A stretch of 64,000 nucleotides of DNA from Bacillota bacterium (GCA_023434365.1 JAEYSV010000019.1:225243-289242); one strand, 5' to 3'. Counted from the stretch's first letter, positions 53,177 through 63,287 are shown. Notes: generated by a model not told the origin, from the sequence alone. Numbers and translations: made by a program.

Positions 53177-55246
53177 TTAATTTGGTTTATTGGTTGTATT
53201 TGAATTAGATATCTGATAGTTATGCTGTGGATAAGGAGTCGGTGGTACCTGGTAGTTGTTCTGTGGATAAGGAGTCGGTGGTGCCTGGTAGTTGTTCTGT
53301 GGATAAGGAGTCGGCGGTACCTGGTAGTTATTCTGTGGATAAGGAGTCGGTGTTGCCTGATAGTTATTTTGCTGGTAAGGAGTCTGCCTTTGTTGGTAAG
53401 GAGTTGGAGGCACCTGGTAGCTATTTTGCTGATAAGGGGTCTGGGCTCCTTGAAGGTTATTTTGCTGATAAGGGGTCTGGGCTCCTTGTAAGTTATTTTG
53501 CTGATAAGGGGTCTGATTTTGTTGGTAAGGAGTTTGACGTTGTTGGTAAGGTGTTGGAGGTACCTGGTAAGTATTTTGCTGGTAAGGAGTCTGACCTTGA
53601 TGGTAAGGAGTTGTAGGCGGCTGATAGTTATTCTGTGAATAAGGAGCTTTTGTCGCTGGCATCTGGCTTTGTGTATAAGGATTTGAAGTTGTTTGGTAGT
53701 TATTTTGTGTATAAGGATTTGAAGTTGCTTGGAAGTTATTTTGTGTATAAGGATTTGGAGCTGCTTGGTAGTTATTTTGCATAAAAGGATTTGGTGCTGC
53801 TTGATTATTATTATTGGTAGCTTCTGATTTATTATCGTCTGTAAGATGACTTTCTTCTAATTTCGTTTCTGTTAGTGTAATGGTATCATTAAGCTTGTTA
53901 TATGGTGCTGTGGAATAGTCCCACATAGAAGATTCGTTTGATGTCAGTGAGTCTTTGGATGAAGAAGAATTCTCGATTGTCACTGAGTCTTCGGATGAAG
54001 AAGAATTCTCAATTGTCATAGAGTCTTCAGATGAAAAAGAATCCTCGTTTACCGGTGTATCCTTAGATAAAAATGAATCTTCGATGGTCGGTGTATCCAT
54101 GGATGAATAAGAATCCTCGACCTCAGAAGATTCCTCGAATATAGAAGTATCTTTTGAGGTAGGTGAATCAGTGTAATCCAAAGGTTGCTCAAAAGTTGCA
54201 AAGTCTTCATTTTTACTCGTTTCGTATGTAGTGGTTTTATCAGTATGTGAGGTAGATTCGTTAGAATTAGAAGTATTTGGCGAATTTATATAGTTATTTG
54301 AATCCGAAAGTTCCTCTGTAATAGGAGTAGTATTGCTAACACTAGAATTAGCATTGTTTAATATCTGTGTATTTGCATTAAAAGAAGTCTGTGTATTCAC
54401 ATTATAAGGAGTCTGTGCATTGGTGCTGTAAGGGGGTTGAGGTGGGTTATAATAAGTTTGACCTACAGGAGTCTGATTACCTGTTTGATAAGGAACCTGA
54501 TATGGTGGCTGTGGCATCATTCGGTTTCCTGTATTCAGATATCCTATGCCTCTTTTTACTGAGAGACTTACAGTAAAAAAGAGGAATGTTAGTAGTAGAA
54601 ATAATGGGGCGATGTTTTCGATCTGATCAAATGAACCTTCTAATGGGCTACTAAGAAAAGCACCCTTAATGAGCTTATACAAACTTAATATTATTTCACC
54701 GGAGATTGAAAAAATCAGAAAAAGATATGTGAAAGCCTTGGTCTTTATTGCATTCAATGTATTTAAAAACAAAAAGAAACCACTTAGGAAGACACCAATA
54801 GTCACTATTAGCATTAATACTGATTGAATCATGATTTCCAAACGATTATAGTAATCAAAAGCATAAATTGAATTAAGAAAATCCAATAAACCCAAGTCAG
54901 TATACTCTTCAGAACTTAAATATATAAAGTAAGTTAGACGTGTATGAATCAATGTAAAGCTAATTGTTATAAGAATAATTAGACAAGCTAATAAGCCGTT
55001 TGCTCTGCGTAGTGAAGTGAAGAGAAAAATAGCAAACAGCAGTAATAATATCGTTGGTATGATGGTTTCAAACAGGGAAAGTAGCGTTGTTTCTGTAAAA
55101 TAGGCACCTAGGCTGTCCATTTCTTTAATTTCGACCAGATAGGTTTTTACAAGATAAGCAACCATTGTAATAAGTGCAATAATAGCAGTTATTATTGCTG
55201 ATCCTGAACTGTTAATTGATAACTTCTTTTTTTCCATTTGACACAC
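53177..55246 (-). CDS. Membrane protein with acidic Ser-rich region and Pro/Gln/Asn/Tyr repeats
   Basis: No family recognised. The 689 residues begin with a short cytosolic stretch and about six or seven hydrophobic segments (about 12-240), a Pro/Gln-rich link (PQPPYQVPYQTGNQ), an acidic Ser/Thr region (about 330-480, units such as SVTIENSSSSED) and a C-terminal half of repeats of the type QNNYQ-x-P-x-P-Y-(P/Q)-Q (about 490-680). Tail composition resembles intrinsically disordered, polyelectrolyte or adhesive segments. The plan (membrane N-terminus, repeat tail) is like that of the protein at 30511. It stands alone with its own promoter, AAGGAG before the ATG, and a stable hairpin after its stop. 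Confidence 0.65.
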   Translation of the reverse strand: MCQMEKKKLSINSSGSAIITAIIALITMVAYLVKTYLVEIKEMDSLGAYFTETTLLSLFETIIPTILLLLFAIFLFTSLRRANGLLACLIILITISFTLIHTRLTYFIYLSSEEYTDLGLLDFLNSIYAFDYYNRLEIMIQSVLMLIVTIGVFLSGFFLFLNTLNAIKTKAFTYLFLIFSISGEIILSLYKLIKGAFLSSPLEGSFDQIENIAPLFLLLTFLFFTVSLSVKRGIGYLNTGNRMMPQPPYQVPYQTGNQTPVGQTYYNPPQPPYSTNAQTPYNVNTQTSFNANTQILNNANSSVSNTTPITEELSDSNNYINSPNTSNSNESTSHTDKTTTYETSKNEDFATFEQPLDYTDSPTSKDTSIFEESSEVEDSYSSMDTPTIEDSFLSKDTPVNEDSFSSEDSMTIENSSSSEDSVTIENSSSSKDSLTSNESSMWDYSTAPYNKLNDTITLTETKLEESHLTDDNKSEATNNNNQAAPNPFMQNNYQAAPNPYTQNNFQATSNPYTQNNYQTTSNPYTQSQMPATKAPYSQNNYQPPTTPYHQGQTPYQQNTYQVPPTPYQQRQTPYQQNQTPYQQNNLQGAQTPYQQNNLQGAQTPYQQNSYQVPPTPYQQRQTPYQQNNYQATPTPYPQNNYQVPPTPYPQNNYQAPPTPYPQNNYQVPPTPYPQHNYQISNSNTTNKPN
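53200..53805 (-). repeat. Tandem coding repeats of the C-terminal tail
   Basis: Mostly 36- to 45-base units coding for Y-Q-x-P-x-P-Y-x-Q-x-N-type blocks, several nearly identical in DNA (for example the TGGTAGTTGTTCTGTGG-type unit). Likely to vary in number between strains. Confidence 0.8.
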
Positions 55247-55263
55247 TCCTTTAATTATAATTA

Positions 55264-55293
55264 TTATAGTACAGGAAGATAAAACGGCTCAAA
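55264..55293 (-). promoter_or_regulatory. Promoter of the 689-residue membrane protein gene
   Basis: Minus strand: TTGAGC (55293-55288), 18-base spacer, TATAAT (55269-55264); the gap 55247-55563 also holds the ruvA promoter on the other strand. Confidence 0.45.
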
Positions 55294-55460
55294 ATAAGCA
55301 CATTTTTATAAATAGAAATATGTAAATTATACGTAATAAATATGGAATTATTATACAATTTATTAGATTTTGTGTCAATCAAATCCACCCCAAGAGCGTA
55401 GATAATTGTTCATATATGGTAGGTTGCCAGCTGTCAATACGCTGAGTCATTCTGGAGTGG

Positions 55461-55489
55461 TTGACAATATCGAACTATTGTTCTAATAT
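55461..55489 (+). promoter_or_regulatory. Promoter of ruvA-ruvB
   Basis: TTGACA (55461-55466), 17-base spacer, TAATAT (55484-55489). Near-consensus. The bases before it (55385-55460) hold CCAC and AGCGTA complements (GTGG, TACGCT), a possible stem. Confidence 0.75.
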
Positions 55490-55563
55490 AGTAATAGAAT
55501 GTTATGCTAGAGATATGTAGGTAAAATGCATGTTGTAATGCATAATGAAATGCGGAGGGCATT

Positions 55564-56196
55564 ATGATATCGTTTATTAAAGGCGAACTTGAATATATTG
55601 GTGAGGATATGATTATTGTGGAAACTTGCGGGATTGGTTATGAGATACGAGTTCCTTATTCCGTAATAGAAGATATTGGCACAATTGGCAAAGAGGTTCG
55701 TATTCATACCTATCTGTATGTTAGGGAGGATGCGCTGAATCTTTATGGGTTTCTGACCAGGGAGGATCTGGAGGTGTTCAAATTATTGATTACGGTCAAC
55801 GGGATTGGACCAAAAGCAGCACTTGGAATACTCTCTACGATTACACCGGACAACCTTAGATTTGCCATACTATCGGAGGATGCCAAGACAATCTCCAAAG
55901 CTCCGGGAATTGGGGCAAAAACTGCCTCTAAGCTGATTCTTGAGCTAAAGGATAAAATAAAATTAGAAGATGCATTTGAACTGAGTTTTAAGAAGGAAGA
56001 GAAAAATGAAGCACAGATGACTCTTCCATATGGGAATGATACGGCAAAGGCTAAACGTTTTGAAGCAACTCAGGCGCTTGTTGCTCTTGGGTACTCTCAG
56101 ACGGAAGCTACGAAAATGGTACGTCAGGTATCAATTAACGATACGATGAGCGTAGAAGAATTATTGAAGCAAAGCTTAAAACATATGGCATTTTGA
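55564..56196 (+). CDS. ruvA: Holliday junction branch migration protein RuvA
   Basis: Tetramer that binds four-way junctions and loads the RuvB motor. The 210 residues have the N-terminal OB-fold (MISFIKGELEYIGEDMIIVE), two helix-hairpin-helix motifs (LLITVNGIGPKAALGIL; KAPGIGAKTASKLILELK) and the C-terminal RuvB-binding domain (ALVALGYSQTEATKMV). GGAGG before the ATG. ruvB follows after 49 bases, the usual pair; ruvC is not in the window. Confidence 0.96.
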   Translation: MISFIKGELEYIGEDMIIVETCGIGYEIRVPYSVIEDIGTIGKEVRIHTYLYVREDALNLYGFLTREDLEVFKLLITVNGIGPKAALGILSTITPDNLRFAILSEDAKTISKAPGIGAKTASKLILELKDKIKLEDAFELSFKKEEKNEAQMTLPYGNDTAKAKRFEATQALVALGYSQTEATKMVRQVSINDTMSVEELLKQSLKHMAF

Positions 56197-56245
56197 TAGA
56201 TTATTAGGGCGGTTACTGCCTGCAAGGGAAGGATAAGAAACCGGT

Positions 56246-57232
56246 ATGGAACGAAGAATGATATCCACTGAGTTGATGGAAGATGATTTAAAGATTGAGA
56301 ACCATTTGCGTCCACAGCTTTTGAAGGATTACATTGGACAAAATAAAGCGAAAGATAATTTGAAAATATATATTGAAGCGGCAAAACAGAGACAGGAACC
56401 TCTTGACCATGTATTACTATATGGTCCTCCAGGCCTTGGAAAGACAACATTAGCCGGTATTATTGCTAATGAAATGAATGTTAATATTAAGATTACATCA
56501 GGCCCTGCAATTGAAAAGCCGGGAGAGATGGCTGCGATTCTCAATAATCTACAGGATGGTGACCTGTTGTTTGTCGATGAGATACATCGTCTCAACCGAC
56601 AAGTAGAAGAAGTGTTATATCCTGCAATGGAAGATTATATGATTGATATTGTGATTGGAAAAGGGGCAACGGCCAGATCCATTCGTTTGGAATTACCAAA
56701 GTTTACTTTGGTTGGTGCTACAACGAGGGTAGGTATGCTCACGGCTCCACTTCGAGATCGTTTTGGAGTGGTAAATCGGTTAGAGTTCTATTCACACGAG
56801 GATTTGAAAGAAATTATACTACGATCTGCCAAGGTGTTAAACGTTCCGATTGAAGAACAGGGAGCAGTTGAGATGGCCCGAAGAAGTCGAGGGACTCCAA
56901 GGCTTGCCAATCGGTTATTAAAACGGGTCAGGGATTTTGCGCAGGTGAAATATGATGGAAAGATTACGAATGAGGTAGCTAATTTTGCCCTAGACCTGTT
57001 AGAGGTGGATAAACTAGGTCTAGATAATATTGACCGGGAGATTTTATTAACAATGATTGAGAAGTTCGCTGGGAAACCAGTTGGCTTAGATACGATTGCT
57101 GCAGCAATTGGAGAAGATTCAGGGACAATTGAGGAGGTTTATGAGCCATATCTGATTCAAAATGGTCTGTTACAGCGAACTCCACGAGGACGAATGGTAA
57201 CTGACCTGGCATATAAACACTTTGGATTATAA
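56246..57232 (+). CDS. ruvB: Holliday junction DNA helicase RuvB
   Basis: AAA+ motor that drives branch migration. The 328 residues show Walker A GPPGLGKTTLA near 60, Walker B LLFVDEIHRLN, sensor 1 GATTR, arginine finger in APLRDRFG and sensor 2 GTPRLANRLLKR, then the C-terminal winged helix ending LIQNGLLQRTPRGR. Complete length. It has a plain GGAAGG ribosome binding site and is closely followed by zapA. Confidence 0.97.
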   Translation: MERRMISTELMEDDLKIENHLRPQLLKDYIGQNKAKDNLKIYIEAAKQRQEPLDHVLLYGPPGLGKTTLAGIIANEMNVNIKITSGPAIEKPGEMAAILNNLQDGDLLFVDEIHRLNRQVEEVLYPAMEDYMIDIVIGKGATARSIRLELPKFTLVGATTRVGMLTAPLRDRFGVVNRLEFYSHEDLKEIILRSAKVLNVPIEEQGAVEMARRSRGTPRLANRLLKRVRDFAQVKYDGKITNEVANFALDLLEVDKLGLDNIDREILLTMIEKFAGKPVGLDTIAAAIGEDSGTIEEVYEPYLIQNGLLQRTPRGRMVTDLAYKHFGL

Positions 57233-57331
57233 GAATTCCGAGAATAATTACGTAAAGGATTGCATGCTCTAATTGCTTTATGGTATAATTTTGCTGATGG
57301 TACCAAAGAGTTACTCTTAAGGGGCGATAGT

Positions 57332-57730
57332 ATGAAGATAAAGAATGATATCGAAGTGATGATCAATAATAAGAAGTATGTGATGTGTGGTTATGAAAGC
57401 CCGGAATACCTGGAAAGGATTGCATCTCATATTAATAAGAGATTAAATCAGTTAAAGGCACAGGATCAGTATAAACACCTTGATCCTGAAATGAAAAATA
57501 TACTGTTAAACATTAATCTGGTTGATGATTATTTTAAGGCGTTAGATCAGGTGAAGCAACTTGAAGAAGACCGAAACAGTGCTAATGATGACTTGTTCGA
57601 TATCAAGCATGAGGTTTTAAAAAAACAGACTGACCTTGAGGAGCTAAACAGTCAGTATGAATCATTAATGAGAGAGTATCAGGAAGCGCAAAAGACGATA
57701 GTGGAACTTCGTACAAAACTTAATTCATAA
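57332..57730 (+). CDS. zapA: ZapA-like cell division protein
   Basis: A 132-residue ZapA-domain protein that bundles FtsZ filaments at the division ring. The N-terminal globular half (VMINNKKYVMCGYESPEYLERIA) and the long coiled-coil C-terminal half (QVKQLEEDRNSANDDLFDIK onward) are clear. ATG at 57332 has AAGGGG upstream; a longer frame to 57260 adds no conserved sequence. ZapA between ruvB and the U32 gene recurs in clostridia. Confidence 0.85.
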   Translation: MKIKNDIEVMINNKKYVMCGYESPEYLERIASHINKRLNQLKAQDQYKHLDPEMKNILLNINLVDDYFKALDQVKQLEEDRNSANDDLFDIKHEVLKKQTDLEELNSQYESLMREYQEAQKTIVELRTKLNS

Positions 57731-57780
57731 TTGTAAAATGCTTCGCATTAGGATAAAAATAGTATATAGTATATAAAAGA

Positions 57781-57824
57781 AAAGAGGCTGTCGGGGGAAT
57801 CTTCCTTACAGGCTCTTTCCTATC
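57781..57824 (+). terminator. Weak hairpin after zapA
   Basis: AAAGAGGCTGT (57781-57791) and ACAGGCTCTTT (57808-57818) pair with one mismatch, then CCTATCTTTT. A possible terminator before the U32 gene. Confidence 0.4.
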
Positions 57825-57938
57825 TTTTAAGGAGTTTTATCACGAAGGCATTAATTAATGTATTAATAAAGAAATGTAAAGATTATGCCTTGGAAAATTA
57901 AGAGAATATTAATACGATAGAAAAACGAATGGAGTAAT

Positions 57939-60422
57939 ATGAGAAAGATAGAGGTTTTAGCCCCAGCGGGGTCAATGGAGAGTTTAAAAGCTGCAATTAA
58001 TGCGGGTTGTGATGCAGTCTATGTAGGAGGCAGCATGTTTGGTGCCAGGGCCTTTGCTGCAAACTTCAGTGAGGAAGAGCTGATAGAGGCAATCGGCTAT
58101 GTGCATCTATATGGAAAGCAATTATTTTTGACTGTAAATACATTGTTAAAAGAAGAGGAACTGAATGAGTATCTTTATAATTATCTGAAGAAACCATACG
58201 AGGCAGGACTTGATGCTGTCATAGTTCAGGACATGGGAGTTTTACACTTTGTGCATCAACATTTTCCGGATTTGCCAATTCATTGTTCTACTCAGATGTC
58301 GCTTACTATGGCCAATGGGGTAAACCTACTAAAGAAGTATGGAGTGACGAGATTAGTTACGGCAAGAGAACTTTCGATTGAAGAAATCAAAGAAATACGA
58401 AACAATACGGATTTAGAGATTGAATCCTTTGTTCATGGTGCCCTATGCTACTGTTTTTCTGGACAATGCCTGATGAGCAGTATGCTTGGAACGCGTAGTG
58501 GTAATCGTGGCAGATGTGCGCAACCTTGTCGAATGACATACGAGCTAAGGCAAAAGGAACAGGTTCTGACAGAGAAAAGCTCTCCTTATCTATTAAGTCC
58601 TAAAGACATTTGTACACTTTCAATGATTGGTGAACTCGTAGATAGCGGAATTGATTCCTTTAAGATAGAAGGAAGAATGAAGCGTGCTGAGTACACAGCA
58701 CTAGTTTCACATTTGTATCGTAAATATATTGATTTGTACCAAAACCTTGGAAAAGAAAAATATCAACAATATCTAAAGAAGCATCATGACGAATATGAAC
58801 GAGATCAGTTGATGTTAATGGATATTTATAATCGGGGTAGTTTTACAACCGGGTACTACAATCAGCATAATGGCAAGAACATGATGTCAGAGTCAAGGCC
58901 GAATCATAACGGAGTAATGGTAGGTAAAGTCACAAAAGTGATGAAGAACCAGGTTGGGATAACCTTTAGTGAGCAGGTGAATGCGCAGGATTTACTTGAA
59001 ATACGCGGGACGAACCATAATGTCTACGAGTATACACTAAAAGACTCTGCGAAAAAGGGAGAGCAGATTATATCTAATATTTTACCAGGACTTAAATTTA
59101 ATAATGGTGGTGCGATATTTCGAACGAAAAATCAAAGTATGTTAGATAGCATTAGTGAACGTTTTATCAAACAGGTTCGTAAAATTGAGTTAGAAGCTTC
59201 CTTTGTAGCTAAAGAGGGGAAGCCAATTCAATTGACGCTTGTACTTGGTGACAAAAGAGTTACTTGTTATGGTAATATTCCTGATGCTGCGAAGAAAGCT
59301 GAGGCTACAGCCGAAGGCATCAGCAAACAACTAATGAAAACGGCAGAGACAAATTTTACGTTTGAGCCACTTAACATTACGTTGGATGGAGGCTTGTTCT
59401 TACCAAATGGATGGTTGAATGAATTGAGAAGGAATGCGATTGACACTTTAATCAATGAGATTACCAAGTCATATCAGAGGGAGCTAGGAAAGGAATCCAG
59501 TTATACTAATATCTACAACTCCCATCAAAAGAACAGTGCGGAGAATGAAAAAGACAGGAGTATGACTCTGCCAAAAATGGAACATACTACTAATAATGTT
59601 GCGACTTGTGATGTCAATGTTTTGGTTTCTGATAGAGAGCAAATAAGAATAGCTATGGAATCAAAAGAGGTGAAAGCAATTTATCTTCGGCTTGATCAAT
59701 ACTCACTTTCCGAGGGAGTTCTTATGGCCAAACGGTGCTCTTTTAAAGATTTTTATCTTGTGTTACCTCATATTTTTCGCAAGGAGACTTATGAGCAATA
59801 CCAAAACGAGTTAGAGCATATCAGTAAAGAAGACTTAGATTTTGTTACTGGTTTTATCATCAAGAATATAGAAGAATATGAATTTTTATTATCAAGTGGT
59901 CTGTCTGATAAGCACCTAAAGCTTGATTATACGATGTATACGCTTAACCGGGAAGCTAAGGCACTGTTTAAGGAATTGGGAGTAGACGACTTTACTGCCA
60001 GTGTTGAATTGACAGAAAAGGAACTTAAAACTCTAGGCTGTGAAGATAGTGAAATTGTTGTTTATGGACACTTACCATTAATGATTACTGCTAATTGTTT
60101 AGTGAAAAACAGTATTGGCTGTACTAAAAAAGAAGCAGTGTATCATTTGAAGGACCGTCTGAATAAGGAGTTTATTGTGAAAAACTATTGTGGTCCTTGT
60201 TATAATGTGATTTATAATGCTGACCCTTTGATGTTACTTAATCAAAGTGTTAATATTCTTAAATTACAACCTAAATCAGTTCGACTTGAGTTTACGACGG
60301 AATCTGGCAATCAAATGCAGGAGATCATAGCTGCCTTTGTGAGAGGCTTTTCCAAGGGTGAAAAAGTAGATTTTACATTGTCAAATTATACAAAGGGACA
60401 TTTCCATCGGGGAATTGAATAG
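57939..60422 (+). CDS. U32-family peptidase-like protein (RlhA/YrrO-type, long form)
   Basis: An 827-residue U32 protein. The N-terminal domain starts VLAPAGSMESLKAAINAGCDAVYVG and holds the four-Cys segment CYCFSGQCLMSS plus GRCAQPCRMTY (near 169-196), the motif of radical-free Fe-S U32 hydroxylases. In E. coli this class (RlhA, TrhP) hydroxylates 23S rRNA or tRNA cytidine and uridine, so RNA modification is more likely than collagenase activity, despite the family name. The C-terminal 350 residues carry a second domain of the DUF3656 type with CxxC near the end (NYCGPCYNVIYN). Its exact target is not told. Confidence 0.85.
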   Translation: MRKIEVLAPAGSMESLKAAINAGCDAVYVGGSMFGARAFAANFSEEELIEAIGYVHLYGKQLFLTVNTLLKEEELNEYLYNYLKKPYEAGLDAVIVQDMGVLHFVHQHFPDLPIHCSTQMSLTMANGVNLLKKYGVTRLVTARELSIEEIKEIRNNTDLEIESFVHGALCYCFSGQCLMSSMLGTRSGNRGRCAQPCRMTYELRQKEQVLTEKSSPYLLSPKDICTLSMIGELVDSGIDSFKIEGRMKRAEYTALVSHLYRKYIDLYQNLGKEKYQQYLKKHHDEYERDQLMLMDIYNRGSFTTGYYNQHNGKNMMSESRPNHNGVMVGKVTKVMKNQVGITFSEQVNAQDLLEIRGTNHNVYEYTLKDSAKKGEQIISNILPGLKFNNGGAIFRTKNQSMLDSISERFIKQVRKIELEASFVAKEGKPIQLTLVLGDKRVTCYGNIPDAAKKAEATAEGISKQLMKTAETNFTFEPLNITLDGGLFLPNGWLNELRRNAIDTLINEITKSYQRELGKESSYTNIYNSHQKNSAENEKDRSMTLPKMEHTTNNVATCDVNVLVSDREQIRIAMESKEVKAIYLRLDQYSLSEGVLMAKRCSFKDFYLVLPHIFRKETYEQYQNELEHISKEDLDFVTGFIIKNIEEYEFLLSSGLSDKHLKLDYTMYTLNREAKALFKELGVDDFTASVELTEKELKTLGCEDSEIVVYGHLPLMITANCLVKNSIGCTKKEAVYHLKDRLNKEFIVKNYCGPCYNVIYNADPLMLLNQSVNILKLQPKSVRLEFTTESGNQMQEIIAAFVRGFSKGEKVDFTLSNYTKGHFHRGIE

Positions 60423-60484
60423 GCATAGAATACCTTCCAATTCCTTATGAAAAATTCGAAAAGAGGCAAGAGGTTGGAGAAAGA

Positions 60485-61861
60485 ATGGAAGAAATAATAA
60501 TTAATGTATCAAAGTATGTCATATGTTTGCTTATGGTACTCTATACGCTTTATGCTTTCATTGTATTTCGAGGAAAGAATAAGAACAAGCAGAAATGGAT
60601 TTTTAGAAAACAGAATATGATTATGTTTTTTATTCATGCTTTCAGCTATGTATGCATATGTGTTGGCATGTATCAGAATGACGACTTTGATCTGGTAAAG
60701 GTAGTATTATTTTATCTAGCGCAGGTAATCGTTATGCTACTAACGATTCTTGTTTATAAAATGATCTATTATAATTTATCAAGGTTAGTGCTTAATAATA
60801 TGTTATTATTACTTAGTATTGGATTTGTCATGCTGACACGTCTTTCCTTTGATAAGGCAATGAAGCAGTTTGTCTACGTATGTGCAGCCTTGCTACTTTG
60901 TTTACTTGTTCCGGCAATCATTCGTAAATTTAAGTTTCTTAGAAGATTAGGCTGGCTCTATGCAGTCCTTGGATTATTATTATTAATGTTAGTACTTGTA
61001 ATTGGGAAAGAGGAATATGGAGCCAAAAACTGGATTGTAATTGGCGGATTTCGTGCTCAGCCATCGGAGTTTGTAAAAATTATATTCGTTTTCTTCCTGG
61101 CTGCAATCTTGAGTAAATCGAAAAAATTATTGGATGTAATCAAAATATCAGTTCTTGCCGGGGCTTATGTTATTGTATTAGTATTAGAGAAAGATTTGGG
61201 TGGGGCATTGATCTTTTTTGTAACCTACTTATTTATCCTCTATGTTGCCACTGGCCAACCTTTTTATTTGTTTGGAGGATTGACAGCGGGTTCTGGTGCA
61301 GCAGTTCTTGCATATCGGGTATTTTCTCATGTTCAGGTTCGTGTTACTGCCTGGCTAAACCCATGGAAAGTGATAGATAATCAAGGCTACCAGATTACAC
61401 AGTCCTTATTTGCCATCGGTACAGGTGGCTGGTTTGGTATGGGGTTAACAAAAGGACTACCAACTAGTATTCCAGTAGTTAGTAGCGACTTTATCTTTTC
61501 CGCAATTGCAGAGGAAATGGGTGGAGCATTTGCCATTTGTCTAATTTTTGTTTACTTAAGCTGTTTTATTATGTTTGTCAATATAGCAATGAAAATGAAG
61601 TCGGAGTTTTATAAGTTAACTGCATTGGGATTAAGTGTAGTCTATATCTTTCAGGTATTTCTAACACTGGGAGGAGTGACCAAATTTATCCCTTCTACGG
61701 GAGTGACCTTACCATTAATCAGTTATGGGGGGAGTTCCGTTATCAGTACCATTATCATTTTTAGTGTGATTCAGGGTATGTATGTATTAAATCAAGATGA
61801 GGTTGAGGCCATTGAAGAAAGAAAAGAACAAGTTGCAAAACAACAATATGAAACAGAATGA
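60485..61861 (+). CDS. FtsW/RodA/SpoVE-family peptidoglycan polymerase
   Basis: SEDS glycosyltransferase that polymerises lipid II glycan chains at the membrane with a partner transpeptidase. The 458 residues give about ten membrane segments; the signature PWKVIDNQGYQITQSLFAIG and GWFGMGLTKG near 288-325, plus STGVTLPLISYGGSS near the C-terminus, are typical of the family. Ends 14 bases inside the transpeptidase gene, so translation is coupled, like ftsW/rodA with pbp pairs elsewhere. FtsW, RodA and SpoVE cannot be told apart here. It needs the C55 carrier made by uppS. Confidence 0.9.
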   Translation: MEEIIINVSKYVICLLMVLYTLYAFIVFRGKNKNKQKWIFRKQNMIMFFIHAFSYVCICVGMYQNDDFDLVKVVLFYLAQVIVMLLTILVYKMIYYNLSRLVLNNMLLLLSIGFVMLTRLSFDKAMKQFVYVCAALLLCLLVPAIIRKFKFLRRLGWLYAVLGLLLLMLVLVIGKEEYGAKNWIVIGGFRAQPSEFVKIIFVFFLAAILSKSKKLLDVIKISVLAGAYVIVLVLEKDLGGALIFFVTYLFILYVATGQPFYLFGGLTAGSGAAVLAYRVFSHVQVRVTAWLNPWKVIDNQGYQITQSLFAIGTGGWFGMGLTKGLPTSIPVVSSDFIFSAIAEEMGGAFAICLIFVYLSCFIMFVNIAMKMKSEFYKLTALGLSVVYIFQVFLTLGGVTKFIPSTGVTLPLISYGGSSVISTIIIFSVIQGMYVLNQDEVEAIEERKEQVAKQQYETE

Positions 61862-63287
61862 GGAGCAGACTAATAAACAGAAGGTAGACAAAGGAATCCT
61901 TAAAGTCACCTATGTGTTTTCGTTGCTCATTTTACTGTTGGTGGGATATTATACTTCCTTTTTATTGTTTGAAGGACAAGAAGTAATCGACAATAGTTAT
62001 AATAAACGTCAGGACTTATTGTCGCAAACGATACTTAGAGGTAAAATACTATCCGCAGATAATGTGATACTTGCTGAGTCTCTGGAAGACGAAAACGGGA
62101 ATGTAACCCGGTATTATCCTTATAAAAATCTATTTTCGCATGTGGTAGGCCGAGTAGAAAAAGGAAAAACGGGTCTGGAATCTCTTCAGAGTTTTCCCTT
62201 ACTTACAACTAGCATTAATCCTCTAACGAAAGCGATGAATGATATTAGTGGTGTGCGCAGCCCTGGAGATAATGTGGTAACAACACTTGATCTTGAACTG
62301 CAAAAAGCTGCTTATGATGCACTTGGGAATCGGGACGGTGCTATTGTAGTGCTTGAGCCCTCCACAGGCAAGATCTTAGCTATGGTGTCGAAACCAGATT
62401 ATGATCCAAATAAAATATCTGATGTCTGGGAGAAGCTATCTGGCGAAGAGGAACAGTCTAGTGCATTGTTAAATCGCGCTACACAGGGGTTGTATTCACC
62501 TGGTTCGACCTTTAAGATTCTAACTGCATTAGAATATATGAGGGAAAATGATAATCATCAGGAATTTGAATATGAATGTAGGGGAAGTGAATTAATCGAG
62601 GGAGTCAAGATTAGCTGCTATAATAATAAAAAACATGGAAAGATTAACTTAAGCACGGCTATCGCAAAATCTTGTAATAGTGCGTTTGCTTATCTTGGTA
62701 ATCATATTAATAAAGCCGCTTTCAGAAACTTAGCCAATGAGTTTTTATTTAATACGACAATGGAGTTAACGGTGCCTGTGAATAATTCTAGTTTTACTTT
62801 ATCAGAAACATCGAATACGGCTGAAACAATGCAAACGGCTATAGGTCAAGGCAACACACTAGTTACTCCAATGCATAATGCAATGATTATGTCAGCAATA
62901 GCCAATCAAGGGGCTATCATGAAGCCATATATTGTAGATCGAATTATTGGCTATGATAATCATACCGTGGAAAAGACATATCCAGAAATCTATAAAGTAG
63001 TCATGAAGCAGGAAGAAGCCAAGATATTATCTACCATGCTTCGTGAGGTAGTAACGGATGGAACAGCCACCTCTCTTAAAAAACAATCAAATTATATTGC
63101 TTATGGAAAAACTGGGACAGCGGAACATGATTCTACAAAAAAACCGCATGCTTGGTTCATAGGTTATGCTATGGATAAAGAACCTGAAATAGTTGTAAGT
63201 ATCGTAGTGGAGGAAGCTGGAACAGGTACAGATGTAGCGGTTCCGATTGCAAAAAAGATATTTGCAGAGTATTTTAAAGGCCGCTAG
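61848..63287 (+). CDS. Class B penicillin-binding protein (transpeptidase), FtsI/PbpA-like
   Basis: Cross-links peptidoglycan in partnership with the upstream SEDS protein. The 479 residues have a short cytosolic stretch, one membrane anchor (about 20-40), a pedestal and the transpeptidase domain with SPGSTFK (nucleophile Ser near 219), SCNSAF near 275 and GKTGTAE near 420. It is short for a class B enzyme; a long N-terminal dimerisation module is missing, as in PbpA/SpoVD-small types. The ATG at 61848 is used (14-base overlap); a weak alternative start is 61797. No strong ribosome binding site is seen, which fits coupled translation. Confidence 0.88.
   Translation: MKQNEEQTNKQKVDKGILKVTYVFSLLILLLVGYYTSFLLFEGQEVIDNSYNKRQDLLSQTILRGKILSADNVILAESLEDENGNVTRYYPYKNLFSHVVGRVEKGKTGLESLQSFPLLTTSINPLTKAMNDISGVRSPGDNVVTTLDLELQKAAYDALGNRDGAIVVLEPSTGKILAMVSKPDYDPNKISDVWEKLSGEEEQSSALLNRATQGLYSPGSTFKILTALEYMRENDNHQEFEYECRGSELIEGVKISCYNNKKHGKINLSTAIAKSCNSAFAYLGNHINKAAFRNLANEFLFNTTMELTVPVNNSSFTLSETSNTAETMQTAIGQGNTLVTPMHNAMIMSAIANQGAIMKPYIVDRIIGYDNHTVEKTYPEIYKVVMKQEEAKILSTMLREVVTDGTATSLKKQSNYIAYGKTGTAEHDSTKKPHAWFIGYAMDKEPEIVVSIVVEEAGTGTDVAVPIAKKIFAEYFKGR

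Noticed and set aside
53222..53616. Plus-strand reading frames opposite the repeat tail
   Set aside because: Shadows of the repeats with repetitive Asp-Lys-Glu-Ser-Val content.
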